A stretch of DNA of 13,715 nucleotides, taken from contig CAZWVA010000069.1 in the NCBI GenBank assembly GCA_964636885.1, positions 1-13,715 on the forward strand, given 5' to 3'. The translations under genes were made by a program, and so were the position numbers. The notes beneath the pieces are model-generated. The model had not been told where the DNA came from, ran no database searches, and worked only from the letters and a program-made list of their open reading frames with translations. The DNA comes from CAZWVA01 sp964636885 (GTDB lineage: Bacteria > Desulfobacterota_D > UBA1144 > Nemesobacterales > CSP1-2). Positions 7,615 to 13,611 of the stretch are shown here, in pieces. Numbering within the stretch: the first letter of the stretch is position 1; each line of letters opens with the position of its first letter.

Positions 7615-7953
7615 CTATAATGCATCTTCACCACGCTCTCCGGTTCTTATCCTTATAACCTCTTCCATATCCAGTATAAAGATCTTTCCGTCACCGATCT
7701 TTCCGGTTCGGGCGCTTTCCAGTATAGCGTCAACCACCTTCGTTACCATGTCGTCTGGAACCACGATCTCGAGTTTTATCTTTGGCAGGAAATCTATAAC
7801 GTACTCCGCCCCTCTATAGAGCTCCGTATGCCCCTTCTGTCTTCCAAACCCCTTTACTTCGGTGACCGTGAGCCCCTGAACTCCTATTTCCTTTAAGGAT
7901 TCCTTAACGTCGTCCAGCTTAAAAGGCTTTATTATGGCTTCTATCTTCTTCAT
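7615..7953 (-). CDS. glnB: Nitrogen regulatory protein P-II
   Basis: PII is a cytoplasmic trimer that senses 2-oxoglutarate and ATP/ADP, and adjusts glutamine synthetase modification and nitrogen-responsive transcription. The 112-residue product is nearly collinear with E. coli GlnB. It keeps the T-loop GRQKGHTELYRGAEYVIDFLPK with uridylylation site Y51, Q39 and K58, the B-loop TGKIGDGKIF (83-92) and the C-loop RIRTGE (101-106). I chose the ATG at 7953 because GAGGAGGG lies just upstream and it matches the family start exactly. The open frame extends 23 codons further but those residues are not PII-like. The order glnB-glnA and the sigma-54 promoter point to nitrogen-limitation control. GlnB is favoured over GlnK by its pairing with glnA rather than amtB. 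Confidence 0.96.
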   Translation of the reverse strand: MKKIEAIIKPFKLDDVKESLKEIGVQGLTVTEVKGFGRQKGHTELYRGAEYVIDFLPKIKLEIVVPDDMVTKVVDAILESARTGKIGDGKIFILDMEEVIRIRTGERGEDAL

Positions 7954-7980
7954 AGAATTACCCTCCTCTCCCCTAAATAT

Positions 7981-7995
7981 GCAAACAACATACCA
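7981..7995 (-). promoter_or_regulatory. Sigma-54 (RpoN) promoter of glnBA
   Basis: Read on the minus strand, TGGTATGTTGTTTGC matches the sigma-54 consensus TGGCAC-N5-TTGC, with the invariant GG and GC at exactly the required spacing. The predicted start is an A at about 7969. This leaves a 16-base leader that contains the glnB ribosome site and then the ATG at 7953. Sigma-54 promoters need an enhancer-binding activator, usually NtrC for gln genes; candidate sites lie upstream. Confidence 0.8.
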
Positions 7996-8043
7996 TATCA
8001 CCGGAGTTTTTTTCAATAACAAAAGAGGCCTTTTTTGAAATAT

Positions 8044-8094
8044 CCGGGCTTAATGGGCGCAGTCAATGCTTAATGCTTAAGCAACCGGGCTTAA
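8044..8094. promoter_or_regulatory. GCTTAA repeat cluster, candidate activator sites
   Basis: Two copies of CCGGGCTTAA (8044-8053 and 8085-8094) lie 41 bases apart, close to four helical turns. Between them AATGCTT occurs twice in tandem, forming the palindrome TGCTTAAGCA (8074-8083). In all, GCTTAA occurs four times in 47 bases. The cluster is 75-125 bases upstream of the predicted glnB start, the normal place for an enhancer-binding protein. It does not closely match the enteric NtrC consensus. It also lies 120 bases upstream of the divergent gene at 8214. Confidence 0.45.
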
Positions 8095-8151
8095 AAAATA
8101 AACATATCTTAGAAGAACACATCAAAAAGGGCCGGATTTTTGGATACAGGT

Positions 8152-8180
8152 TTGATTTTTTCATTTTGTTATTTTAAATT
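8152..8180 (+). promoter_or_regulatory. Weak candidate promoter for the nitroreductase-like gene
   Basis: TTGATT (8152-8157) and TAAATT (8175-8180) lie 17 bases apart in a strongly A/T-rich stretch, each matching 4 of 6 consensus bases. The leader to the ATG at 8214 would be about 27 bases. Confidence 0.3.
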
Positions 8181-8213
8181 GTGTGGTACGAACCTACACC
8201 TGGAGGGAATATA

Positions 8214-9599
8214 ATGGCCAAGAAAAACAACAACTCATTTCTCAACAAGGGATATGAAGAGGCTCTTAAGTATCCCCTGTTTGACGCTATCTTCAACCGC
8301 CGTTCACGCCGTTTCGGTCTAGGAATGGAGCTTAAGAACAGTTCGCTTGAATTTAAATCCTCTGCCCCCCCTATTCCCCTTGACGAAATGGAGGAGGCTT
8401 TACTCGTATGGGCGGGAACCGGTCTTACCGGTCTCTGCCTGGCGGATCTGCCACCGGAAACGGGTATAGATCTCCTCTGCCAATGGACGGGTCGCACATG
8501 GCCCTCGGCGTGCAACAATCACGGAACAGAGCTATTCTTCACAAACGATAAAGGGCTTTACTTCGTGAATGTAAAGCAGATGCTTCCCAAAAAGCACGAG
8601 CTCGATGTGTTTTTCAAGATGAGTCGCAAGGAGAAGATGGAACGGATCCTTGAACTCTATAGAGAAAGCCTTGTAAAGCTTGAGGACGGAAGGGCACAAC
8701 TGCCGGACCGAATGCCAGGGCTCTTTGAATTCAACCAGTGGAATACGAATAAACCTGGAACGACTGTATTCATTCCGGTAACCGATGTAACCGAGGAGTA
8801 TTTAAACCTCCTTCACCTCTATTGCAGTCACTCGTACGGGTTTCAGATCATAGATGACCTTACTGGAAAACCCGCTGGAATGGAGGAGTGGATAAAGAAG
8901 GGAAGGATCAAGGAGGACGTAAAGCTCTCTCTATTCGATCTCGAGGTGAGGATCCTTACAGGACTCAACGTCGAACAGGCCTTTATATGCCAGAACATGA
9001 GCTTAGCCCTCCAGGCTCTGGGACTTGCGGGATGGACGTTTAGCGGATTCATTCCGAGGTTTGCCATGGGAGCAGCCCCACAGCTCTTTAGGGGACTAGG
9101 ATTTAGGTTTATCCAGCCCAAGAAGGGAGTCATTGACCCTCCCGCAACCGTGCCAGTTGGTAGAGACGGGGTTTTTCAGGGCTATTGTCCCCCCTACTAC
9201 AAGGATATGAACGAAGCGATCGATGCCTTCCTAGAACATAAGGAGAGCGCATGGAAACCGGATAAGCCGTTTCCCTATCTAGAGCCCGATAAACACCTCA
9301 TGAGGGCCCCCAAACCCACGCAGACGACGATCCAGATCGTTAAGGACGTCGCCAACTATATATACGACACATACGGAAGGTTTCCAGCCTTTGTCGATCC
9401 TATGTACATGAGGCTCGTTTTTCAGGCGATGCACCTTGATATTGAGTTCTATGACAAGTACTATCCGAAGGGTTCCTATTCGGATATGCATCTTAACCAC
9501 TTTCGCATGTTTCATCCTGAGATCGAGGACCCGTTCTCGCATAAGGTGGAAAAGAAGAGAATAAGGGCAATCCAGTCGAAGAAGCGGGCAAGGGCTTAA
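8214..9599 (+). CDS. Nitroreductase-like protein of unknown function (461 aa)
   Basis: The first third resembles the nitroreductase fold. LFDAIFNRRSRRFG (22-35) fits the Arg-Arg-Ser-X-Arg motif that grips the FMN phosphate, PIPLDEMEEALLVWAGTG fits the following helix, and LALQALGLAGWTFSGF near residue 270 fits the late 'alGLG-w' motif. The remaining regions (FEFNQWNTNKPGTTVFIPVTDVT, YDTYGRFPAFVDPMYM and HLDIEFYDKYYPKG) recall a widespread but uncharacterised bacterial family of this length. I cannot assign a reaction. Normal nitroreductases have about 200 residues, so over half of this chain is extra. The ATG at 8214 follows GGAGGG at good spacing; an in-frame GTG at 8181 adds 11 residues without a ribosome site. 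It is convergent with a luciferase-like monooxygenase locus, so a shared flavin or xenobiotic role is possible but speculative. Confidence 0.55.
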   Translation: MAKKNNNSFLNKGYEEALKYPLFDAIFNRRSRRFGLGMELKNSSLEFKSSAPPIPLDEMEEALLVWAGTGLTGLCLADLPPETGIDLLCQWTGRTWPSACNNHGTELFFTNDKGLYFVNVKQMLPKKHELDVFFKMSRKEKMERILELYRESLVKLEDGRAQLPDRMPGLFEFNQWNTNKPGTTVFIPVTDVTEEYLNLLHLYCSHSYGFQIIDDLTGKPAGMEEWIKKGRIKEDVKLSLFDLEVRILTGLNVEQAFICQNMSLALQALGLAGWTFSGFIPRFAMGAAPQLFRGLGFRFIQPKKGVIDPPATVPVGRDGVFQGYCPPYYKDMNEAIDAFLEHKESAWKPDKPFPYLEPDKHLMRAPKPTQTTIQIVKDVANYIYDTYGRFPAFVDPMYMRLVFQAMHLDIEFYDKYYPKGSYSDMHLNHFRMFHPEIEDPFSHKVEKKRIRAIQSKKRARA

Positions 9600-9636
9600 C
9601 TGTATTCGGTTTATAAAGAGACGGCCTGGTTTATTG

Positions 9637-9672
9637 GGAGAATATAATCCGTTATCTAGAACGGGTTTCTCC
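9637..9672. other. Imperfect hairpin between convergent genes
   Basis: GGAGAA (9637-9642) pairs with TTCTCC (9667-9672), and inside them CCGTT (9649-9653) pairs with AACGG (9660-9664) around a six-base loop, with an asymmetric internal loop. It lies in the gap between convergent genes, where a terminator is expected, but has no T-run on either strand. Confidence 0.3.
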
Positions 9673-9732
9673 TATAGCTGAGTACGATCTGGATGAAAGG
9701 GGATCTCTTGTGTAGGGTTAATGAAATAAAAA

Positions 9733-10077
9733 TCAGTCCCCAAAGATCAGCCCCTTTAAAACCATGTTTACAACCGCAAGCACTATGGCGCCAAAGAAGG
9801 CTGGCCAGAAGCCGCTTACAACAAAACCGGATACCAGCTTAGAGGCCAATTGGAGCATAAGGGCGTTTATCACGAGGAAGAAGAGTCCAAAGGTAAGTAT
9901 AGAGATAGGAAGCGTTAGGATCTTTAGAACAAAACCCACTGTGGCGTTTATGAGTCCTATTACTATGGCCGCTATCAAAGCCGACCCGAACCCCTTTACC
10001 TCGAACCCAGGAATGAGATGAGCCGCAATCACCAGACTCAAGGCGCTTAAAAACCAGTTAATAACCAGGTGGAGCAT
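9733..10077 (-). CDS. Small four-helix membrane protein, phage holin 4_2 / YvlD family (114 aa)
   Basis: The product is almost wholly hydrophobic, with four predicted membrane helices at about residues 3-22, 30-50, 55-78 and 88-110. The motifs NWFLSALSLVIAAHLIPGFEV, IVIGLINATVGFVLKILTLPISILTFGLFFLVINALML and VVSGFWPAFFGAIVLAVVNMVLK are characteristic of Pfam PF04020. That family carries the name 'phage holin' by similarity but is mostly found in bacterial chromosomes with no known lytic role. AGGAGG lies eight bases before the ATG, a strong ribosome site. It is 78 bases downstream of the luciferase-like gene on the same strand and may be co-transcribed. No lysis or phage genes are next to it, so a phage origin is not indicated. 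Family membership is well supported; function is unknown. Confidence 0.85.
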   Translation of the reverse strand: MLHLVINWFLSALSLVIAAHLIPGFEVKGFGSALIAAIVIGLINATVGFVLKILTLPISILTFGLFFLVINALMLQLASKLVSGFVVSGFWPAFFGAIVLAVVNMVLKGLIFGD

Positions 10078-10155
10078 ATATCCATCCTCCTATTAAACAT
10101 GCATTGATTCCACTTCTCTTTTCTAAAGAACCGTATCTCAATATAAAGCGATTAC

Positions 10156-11241
10156 CTAACCCAGTTCACGTAGCCTCGGCATGACCTCCTCTGCCAGGAG
10201 CCTCATAGAGCGAATCCACTTGTCCTTTGGCTTCCACTCGTGACCCATTGCGAGTAGAACCCCAAAGCCGCCGACGTAGTTGTAGAGTTCATTAATCCTC
10301 TCTACCACGTGGTCTGGGTCTCCTACGATCCAAAGGTTGTCCATCATATAATCCGGAGTTACATCGGAATCGGGCATGGTCTTATCGATTTTAAATATGT
10401 CGAGGTTGCCCCTTATCCTTGGGACTATCTTAAAGAAATAGTCGGTAAAGTCCCTTGCGAGGGTTCCTTCCCTAGCGTCCCGCCTGGCATCTTCGGTTGT
10501 CTCTCCAACGTATATGTCCCTGGCTATCCTCCACCTTGAGCGGTCAGCCGTTTTTCCAGACCTCATTGCTCCCTCTTCAACGGAGGCCCAGTGGGTCCTT
10601 AAGACGTCCTTCGTCGCGAAATTTATGCTCATGGGGATCCATCCCCTTTCCCCTGCGATCCTGAGTGTTCCCGATCCCTCCGTGATCCCGGCAACTGCTA
10701 TCGGGGGATGCGGTTTTTGGTAGGGTTTAATATGAACCCCAAGTCCCACGTCCCTTTGGGGTTTCGGGACGGAGAACCTCCACCTTCTGTTTTCATAGAT
10801 CCCAGGTTCGGGGTCGTTCCACAGATTGAGGATGAGGTCGAGGGACCGGTTTGTTAAATCCCTGTGCTCCCCAGTCTTGGGATCGATACAGAACGCCTCA
10901 AAATCACCGATAAAGCTCCCTGCTCCTACCCCCCAGTAGAACCTTCCCTTGGCTAGGTGGTCGAGCATCGCTATCCTATGGGCAAGGACAAAGGGGTCAT
11001 GGTTCGGCAGGCACGAGACACCAGTGCCTAATATGATGTTTTTGGTTAGTGGAATCGCCTTTGCGATTAGAAGGTCAGGAGCCGGGATGTTCTCCCATGC
11101 GGCTGTAAAGTGTTCCCCTATCCAGGCTTCCCTAAAACCGAGTCGATCCAATACGACGATCTGCTCGAGGTCTTCGTCAAGACTCTGCGTATAGTCCGTT
11201 CCGGCTGGATGTAAGGGCATAGTAAAATAGCCGACTTCCAT
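10156..11241 (-). CDS. Luciferase-like (LLM class) flavin-dependent monooxygenase (361 aa)
   Basis: This is a TIM-barrel enzyme of the bacterial luciferase superfamily, which uses reduced FMN or F420 to oxidise organic substrates. The start MEVGYFTMPLHP, DRLGFREAWIGEHF (32-45), IILGTGVSCLPNHDPFVLAHRIAMLDHLAKGRFYWGVGAGSF, and KPHPPIAVAGITEGSGTLRIAGERGW match the group containing limonene monooxygenase- and alkanal monooxygenase-like proteins. Length is normal. The substrate cannot be read from the sequence. I chose the ATG at 11241 because the conserved first strand begins there, although its ribosome site is weak; a GTG at 11286 adds 15 unrelated residues. Luciferase-type enzymes need a flavin reductase, and none is obvious in the operon; the nitroreductase-like protein facing it is a speculative partner. 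It lies 140 bases downstream of dedA on the same strand. Confidence 0.88.
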   Translation of the reverse strand: MEVGYFTMPLHPAGTDYTQSLDEDLEQIVVLDRLGFREAWIGEHFTAAWENIPAPDLLIAKAIPLTKNIILGTGVSCLPNHDPFVLAHRIAMLDHLAKGRFYWGVGAGSFIGDFEAFCIDPKTGEHRDLTNRSLDLILNLWNDPEPGIYENRRWRFSVPKPQRDVGLGVHIKPYQKPHPPIAVAGITEGSGTLRIAGERGWIPMSINFATKDVLRTHWASVEEGAMRSGKTADRSRWRIARDIYVGETTEDARRDAREGTLARDFTDYFFKIVPRIRGNLDIFKIDKTMPDSDVTPDYMMDNLWIVGDPDHVVERINELYNYVGGFGVLLAMGHEWKPKDKWIRSMRLLAEEVMPRLRELG

Positions 11242-11260
11242 TCTATATCCGTTCGAGAGA

Positions 11261-11293
11261 AACCGTTTAAGGTTGGATGATACCACAACGGTT
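11261..11293. repeat. Inverted repeat upstream of the monooxygenase gene
   Basis: AACCGTT (11261-11267) and AACGGTT (11287-11293) form 7-base inverted arms separated by 19 bases. They lie 20-52 bases before the chosen ATG, a usual operator position. No convincing promoter hexamers are visible beside them. Confidence 0.3.
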
Positions 11294-11381
11294 ACATAAA
11301 ATACAGCCGGGAAAGGCCAATCTAGGTTCCTTTACTCGATTGCCCCAACGCACCGAACCTCATATCTCTTAGGGTTTGAAA

Positions 11382-12023
11382 CTAAGCTGACTGAAACCTA
11401 TGACGTAGGAACTCTACTATGCCTGGGAGAACGGAGATGAATATAATGGCCAATATGACGATCTCAAAATTCCTTTTAATTAAGGGGATGTTGCCAAAAA
11501 AATAGCCCCCAAGGACAAATATGAGGATCCAGGCAATCCCTCCCACTATGTTATACAGGGTAAATCGCCTATACGTCATGCGCCCTATGCCCGCTACAAA
11601 TGGGGCAAACGTGCGTATAATAGGAATGAACCTGGCTATAACTATGGTCTTTCCCCCGTATTTCTCATAGAACCTATGGGTACGGTCTAGATACTCTTTA
11701 TTGAGGAAACGGGATTTCTCCCTGCTAAAGACCCTTGGACCCGTGAAGTATCCGATCCAGTAATTCACGTTGTCTCCAAGGATGGCCGCCAGGCTTAGGA
11801 GAACGACCAGCCACCTAATGTCTATGGAACCGAGGGCGGCAAACGTACCCACGGCAAAGAGAAGTGAGTCTCCGGGAAGAAATGGGGTTACCACAAGACC
11901 GGTTTCACAGAAGATTATTAGAAATAGGAGCACGTAGGTCCAGGTACCGTAATTCCTGATGACGATATCCAGGTACTTATCGAGGTGGAGTACTATTTCA
12001 ATAAAGCTGTTAAGTAGTTCCAT
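11382..12023 (-). CDS. dedA: DedA family membrane protein (VTT/SNARE-associated domain)
   Basis: DedA proteins are inner-membrane proteins of the VTT superfamily. They are needed for normal membrane physiology, and some members move undecaprenyl phosphate or phospholipids across the bilayer. The 213-residue product is close to E. coli DedA itself along its length, including FCETGLVVTPFLPGDSLLF (38-56), GDNVNYWIG (83-91), FYEKYGGKTIVIARFIPIIRTFAPFVAG (118-145) and GGYFFGNIP (172-180). It keeps the functionally required residues known from YqjA and its relatives: E40, D52, R131 and R137. Several membrane and re-entrant helices are predicted. The ATG at 12023 has no good Shine-Dalgarno sequence. 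It is probably first in a minus-strand series with the luciferase-like and holin-like genes, although the 140-base gap may hold a separate promoter. Confidence 0.93.
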   Translation of the reverse strand: MELLNSFIEIVLHLDKYLDIVIRNYGTWTYVLLFLIIFCETGLVVTPFLPGDSLLFAVGTFAALGSIDIRWLVVLLSLAAILGDNVNYWIGYFTGPRVFSREKSRFLNKEYLDRTHRFYEKYGGKTIVIARFIPIIRTFAPFVAGIGRMTYRRFTLYNIVGGIAWILIFVLGGYFFGNIPLIKRNFEIVILAIIFISVLPGIVEFLRHRFQSA

Positions 12024-12073
12024 AGGCTGTTTTCGATTCTACTGGGTGGTTTTTGATCCTTGGCTCCTCGTCC

Positions 12074-12101
12074 TTAAAATGAGGGTCTGTCCTGATTTTA
12101 A
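12074..12101. repeat. Inverted repeat TTAAAAT/ATTTTAA upstream of dedA
   Basis: TTAAAAT (12074-12080) and ATTTTAA (12095-12101) are exact inverted arms separated by 14 bases, 51-78 bases before the dedA start. The arms are A/T-only, so the chance expectation is not small. Confidence 0.3.
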
Positions 12102-12105
12102 TGTG

Positions 12106-12137
12106 AAGCGGTTATATCTTACACGAATAAACCGCTT
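12106..12137. promoter_or_regulatory. Operator-like inverted repeat with a -10-like box, upstream of dedA
   Basis: AAGCGGTT (12106-12113) and AACCGCTT (12130-12137) are exact 8-base inverted arms separated by 16 bases. On the minus strand TATAAC (12116-12111), a 5 of 6 match to a -10 box, overlaps one arm. A regulator bound here would block that promoter. No matching -35 is visible. The arms can also pair as a hairpin in a transcript. Confidence 0.4.
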
Positions 12138-12151
12138 ATGCACAGGTTCAT

Positions 12152-12218
12152 AAAAAAGATCCACTGGGAGAATGGGAAAAAGGAGGAGTGCCTCCGCTGT
12201 CCGAGGCACTCCCAGTGG
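12152..12218 (-). terminator. Nested hairpin terminator downstream of the integrase
   Basis: On the minus strand CCACTGGGAG (12218-12209) is complementary to CTCCCAGTGG (12170-12161), which is followed by ATC and six T (12157-12152). Within it GGAGTGCCTC (12212-12203) pairs perfectly with GAGGCACTCC (12194-12185), followed by TCCTTTTT. The two stems share four bases, so they either trim to 8 pairs each and stack or compete. The plus strand has no T-run after the stem. This would stop minus-strand transcripts coming from the integrase before they reach dedA. Confidence 0.75.
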
Positions 12219-12356
12219 TATAGAAGGGGGGGTGAAAAGTGGGGCGATAGCTATGAGTCTTCCGGACGATTATTAATAGAGGATTAAGCCATTGTTAAAA
12301 CGGGGTAAACGTATTGGGAATACGCGTTATTTTTATGGTAAGGGGTTTCTAGATAC

Positions 12357-12384
12357 TTGTTTTTATTCAGAAGTGTATTATAAT
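12357..12384 (+). promoter_or_regulatory. tRNA-Ala promoter
   Basis: A perfect -10 TATAAT (12379-12384) follows TTGTTT (12357-12362) at 16 bases. Transcription would start about 40 bases before the tRNA. The -35 is weak (3 of 6), but location and orientation fit. Confidence 0.6.
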
Positions 12385-12430
12385 AAAGCCTACTTATGGT
12401 TTTCTGGCTTTTTGCCGTCCATCTATAAGT

Positions 12431-12507
12431 GGGGATGTAGCTCAGACTGGGAGAGCGCCGCTTTCGCAAGGCGGAGGTCGCGGGTTCGATTCCCGTCATC
12501 TCCACCA
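12431..12507 (+). tRNA. tRNA-Ala, anticodon CGC
   Basis: A 77-base cloverleaf can be folded completely. The acceptor stem GGGGATG pairs with CATCTCC, including the G3-U70 wobble pair that is the alanine identity signal. The D-stem is GCTC/GAGC, the anticodon stem CCGCT/GGCGG with loop TTCGCAA (anticodon CGC at 12465-12467), and the T-stem GCGGG/CCCGT around TTCGATT. The discriminator A and an encoded CCA end the gene. It reads the GCG codon. The integrase stop codon lies six bases beyond CCA, so the 3' half is the likely attachment site of an integrative element; the tRNA stays intact. Confidence 0.95.
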
Positions 12508-12510
12508 ATG
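12480..12510. other. Probable attachment site (att) at the 3' end of tRNA-Ala
   Basis: Tyrosine integrases often use the T-arm and 3' end of a tRNA as their target, leaving the tRNA whole and a direct repeat at the other end of the element. Here the T-arm to CCA (12480-12507) abuts the integrase gene with only six bases between. I found no second copy within the window, so the repeat, if any, lies to the right. The exact core cannot be defined from one copy. Confidence 0.5.
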
Positions 12511-12513
12511 ATT

Positions 12514-13605
12514 TCAATAGGTTACGCTTACTTCTCCTCTATCCCTTCTAGGGGAGGTGTCCGAGGAGGTGTCCATAAACAGTCTATTTAAACGTTCTCC
12601 AAGCTTCTCTACGGCGGTCTTCTTAGCGGATTCCCTGGTATGACTGTATCGCCTTAGCATGCGAATATCTTTATGACCACTAAGCTCCATAACGGTAGCT
12701 AAATCCTCTTTCTCTCCCACTATGAGATTAGACACAAAGGTATGCCGAAGGTCGTGGAATCTGCACTTTCCTATCCCGGATCGCCGCAAGGCTCCCTCCC
12801 ATGCCCTTTTCCAGGCGGTAATATATGTGTAAGGCTCTCCCCTGGGGGTGGTAAACACAAATTCACCGGTTGCTCTCTTCCTTAATTCCGCCAGGGTAAT
12901 CAGCAAAGGTTTTGCCATGGGAATACTGCGGGATTCATCATTCTTAGTCTCTTTCACGTAGATATATCCGCGTTTAAAGTCAATATCCTCCCACTTAAGC
13001 TTTGCTATTTCAGACCTTCTCATACCCGTCATATATGCACATAGGAGGATCGGTTTAAAGTGAGGGGATGCTGCCTGATAGAGTTTATGAAACTCTTCCT
13101 CTGTGAGCACTCTGGGTAAATACCTCTGAATCTTAACCGGCTTCATACCTTGAACGGGGTTTGTGGTAATCAGCTTCCACTCTACCGCAAGGTTGAACAT
13201 GCGTCGTAATATGCTTAGCTCTTTATTCACGGTCTCCGGTTTCTTTCCCTCATCCTTCCTTTTGGCCTTATATTTTTCAATGAGCCAGAGGTTTAAGTCC
13301 CCAATCTGTTTGCCACCAAAGAAGGATAGTAGAGGTTTAGAGGCCGCCAGATCCCTGTCAGCCCTCCGATGATGAGACTTTGCCCATTCAAGGTATTTTT
13401 CCATCAGGTGATCAAATACGATAGGCTTTTTAGTGGATTCAATGTTAAAACGCCCCTGGACAATCTCAGCAATCCTGACCTTTAATGCCTTCTCCGCAAT
13501 AGACCGTGTAACCCTGTTTACATGGCCTACTACCTCCCTCTTCCTCCTGCCATCGGGAAGGTAGTAATCCAGATACCAACGGTTTCCCTTACAAAAAACA
13601 CCCAT
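12514..13605 (-). CDS. Tyrosine recombinase / site-specific integrase (363 aa)
   Basis: This is a complete phage- or element-type integrase that cuts and joins att sites. An N-terminal arm-binding part (about 1-55; KGNRWYLDYYLPDGRRKRE) precedes a SAM-like core-binding domain (about 62-160) and the catalytic domain (about 165-340). Catalytic residues are all present: R196 (TGMRRSEI), a lysine in KETKNDES (likely K221), H284 and R287 (HDLRH), H311 (SGHKD) and nucleophile Y320 (RRYSH). The ATG at 13605 follows GGAGGTG, an excellent site that overlaps the end of a preceding small gene. The C-terminal tail (DTSSDTSPRRDRGEVSVTY) is polar and includes a 12-base tandem repeat. The gene runs toward tRNA-Ala, its probable integration target, so the element extends rightward out of the window. 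The intact motifs suggest it is active or recently active. Confidence 0.93.
   Translation of the reverse strand: MGVFCKGNRWYLDYYLPDGRRKREVVGHVNRVTRSIAEKALKVRIAEIVQGRFNIESTKKPIVFDHLMEKYLEWAKSHHRRADRDLAASKPLLSFFGGKQIGDLNLWLIEKYKAKRKDEGKKPETVNKELSILRRMFNLAVEWKLITTNPVQGMKPVKIQRYLPRVLTEEEFHKLYQAASPHFKPILLCAYMTGMRRSEIAKLKWEDIDFKRGYIYVKETKNDESRSIPMAKPLLITLAELRKRATGEFVFTTPRGEPYTYITAWKRAWEGALRRSGIGKCRFHDLRHTFVSNLIVGEKEDLATVMELSGHKDIRMLRRYSHTRESAKKTAVEKLGERLNRLFMDTSSDTSPRRDRGEVSVTY
12553..12574. repeat. 12-base tandem repeat in the integrase C-terminal coding end
   Basis: GGAGGTGTCC occurs at 12553-12562 and again at 12565-12574, a period of 12 bases. It encodes the repeated Asp-Thr-Ser in the integrase tail. 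Its position 46-67 bases from the tRNA end is where arm-type or excisionase sites would lie, but it may be only a small coding duplication. Confidence 0.4.
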
Positions 13606-13611
13606 GATTAT

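Larger units (their letters stand above)
12024..12430. other. Gene-free regulatory stretch between dedA and tRNA-Ala
   Basis: No convincing protein gene lies in these 407 bases. From left to right they hold two inverted repeats upstream of dedA, a nested hairpin/terminator acting on the minus strand, about 135 bases in which I see nothing specific (including a run of seven G at 12226-12232), and the tRNA promoter. Open frames that cross the tRNA from here are translation artefacts. Confidence 0.7.

Noticed and set aside
8181..8213. GTG start adding 11 residues to the nitroreductase-like protein
   Set aside because: No ribosome site precedes it, whereas GGAGGG stands at ideal distance before the ATG at 8214.
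9733..10077. Holin-family gene as evidence of a prophage
   Set aside because: PF04020 proteins are common ordinary chromosomal membrane proteins. No endolysin, structural or other phage genes lie nearby, and the probable mobile element begins only at about 12508.
11242..11286. GTG start adding 15 residues to the luciferase-like protein
   Set aside because: The family's first beta strand begins at the ATG at 11241. The extra residues are unlike the family and no ribosome site is seen at the GTG.
12284..12517. 77-codon minus-strand frame containing MTGIEPATSALRKRRSPS
   Set aside because: This is the antisense translation of the tRNA gene, a familiar database artefact. The frame exists only because it crosses the conserved tRNA sequence.
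12292..12591. 99-codon plus-strand frame containing GCSSDWESAAFARRRSRVRFPSSPP
   Set aside because: It is the sense-strand read-through of the same tRNA plus flanking DNA. Such 'RRSRVRFPSSPP' peptides are a known artefact.
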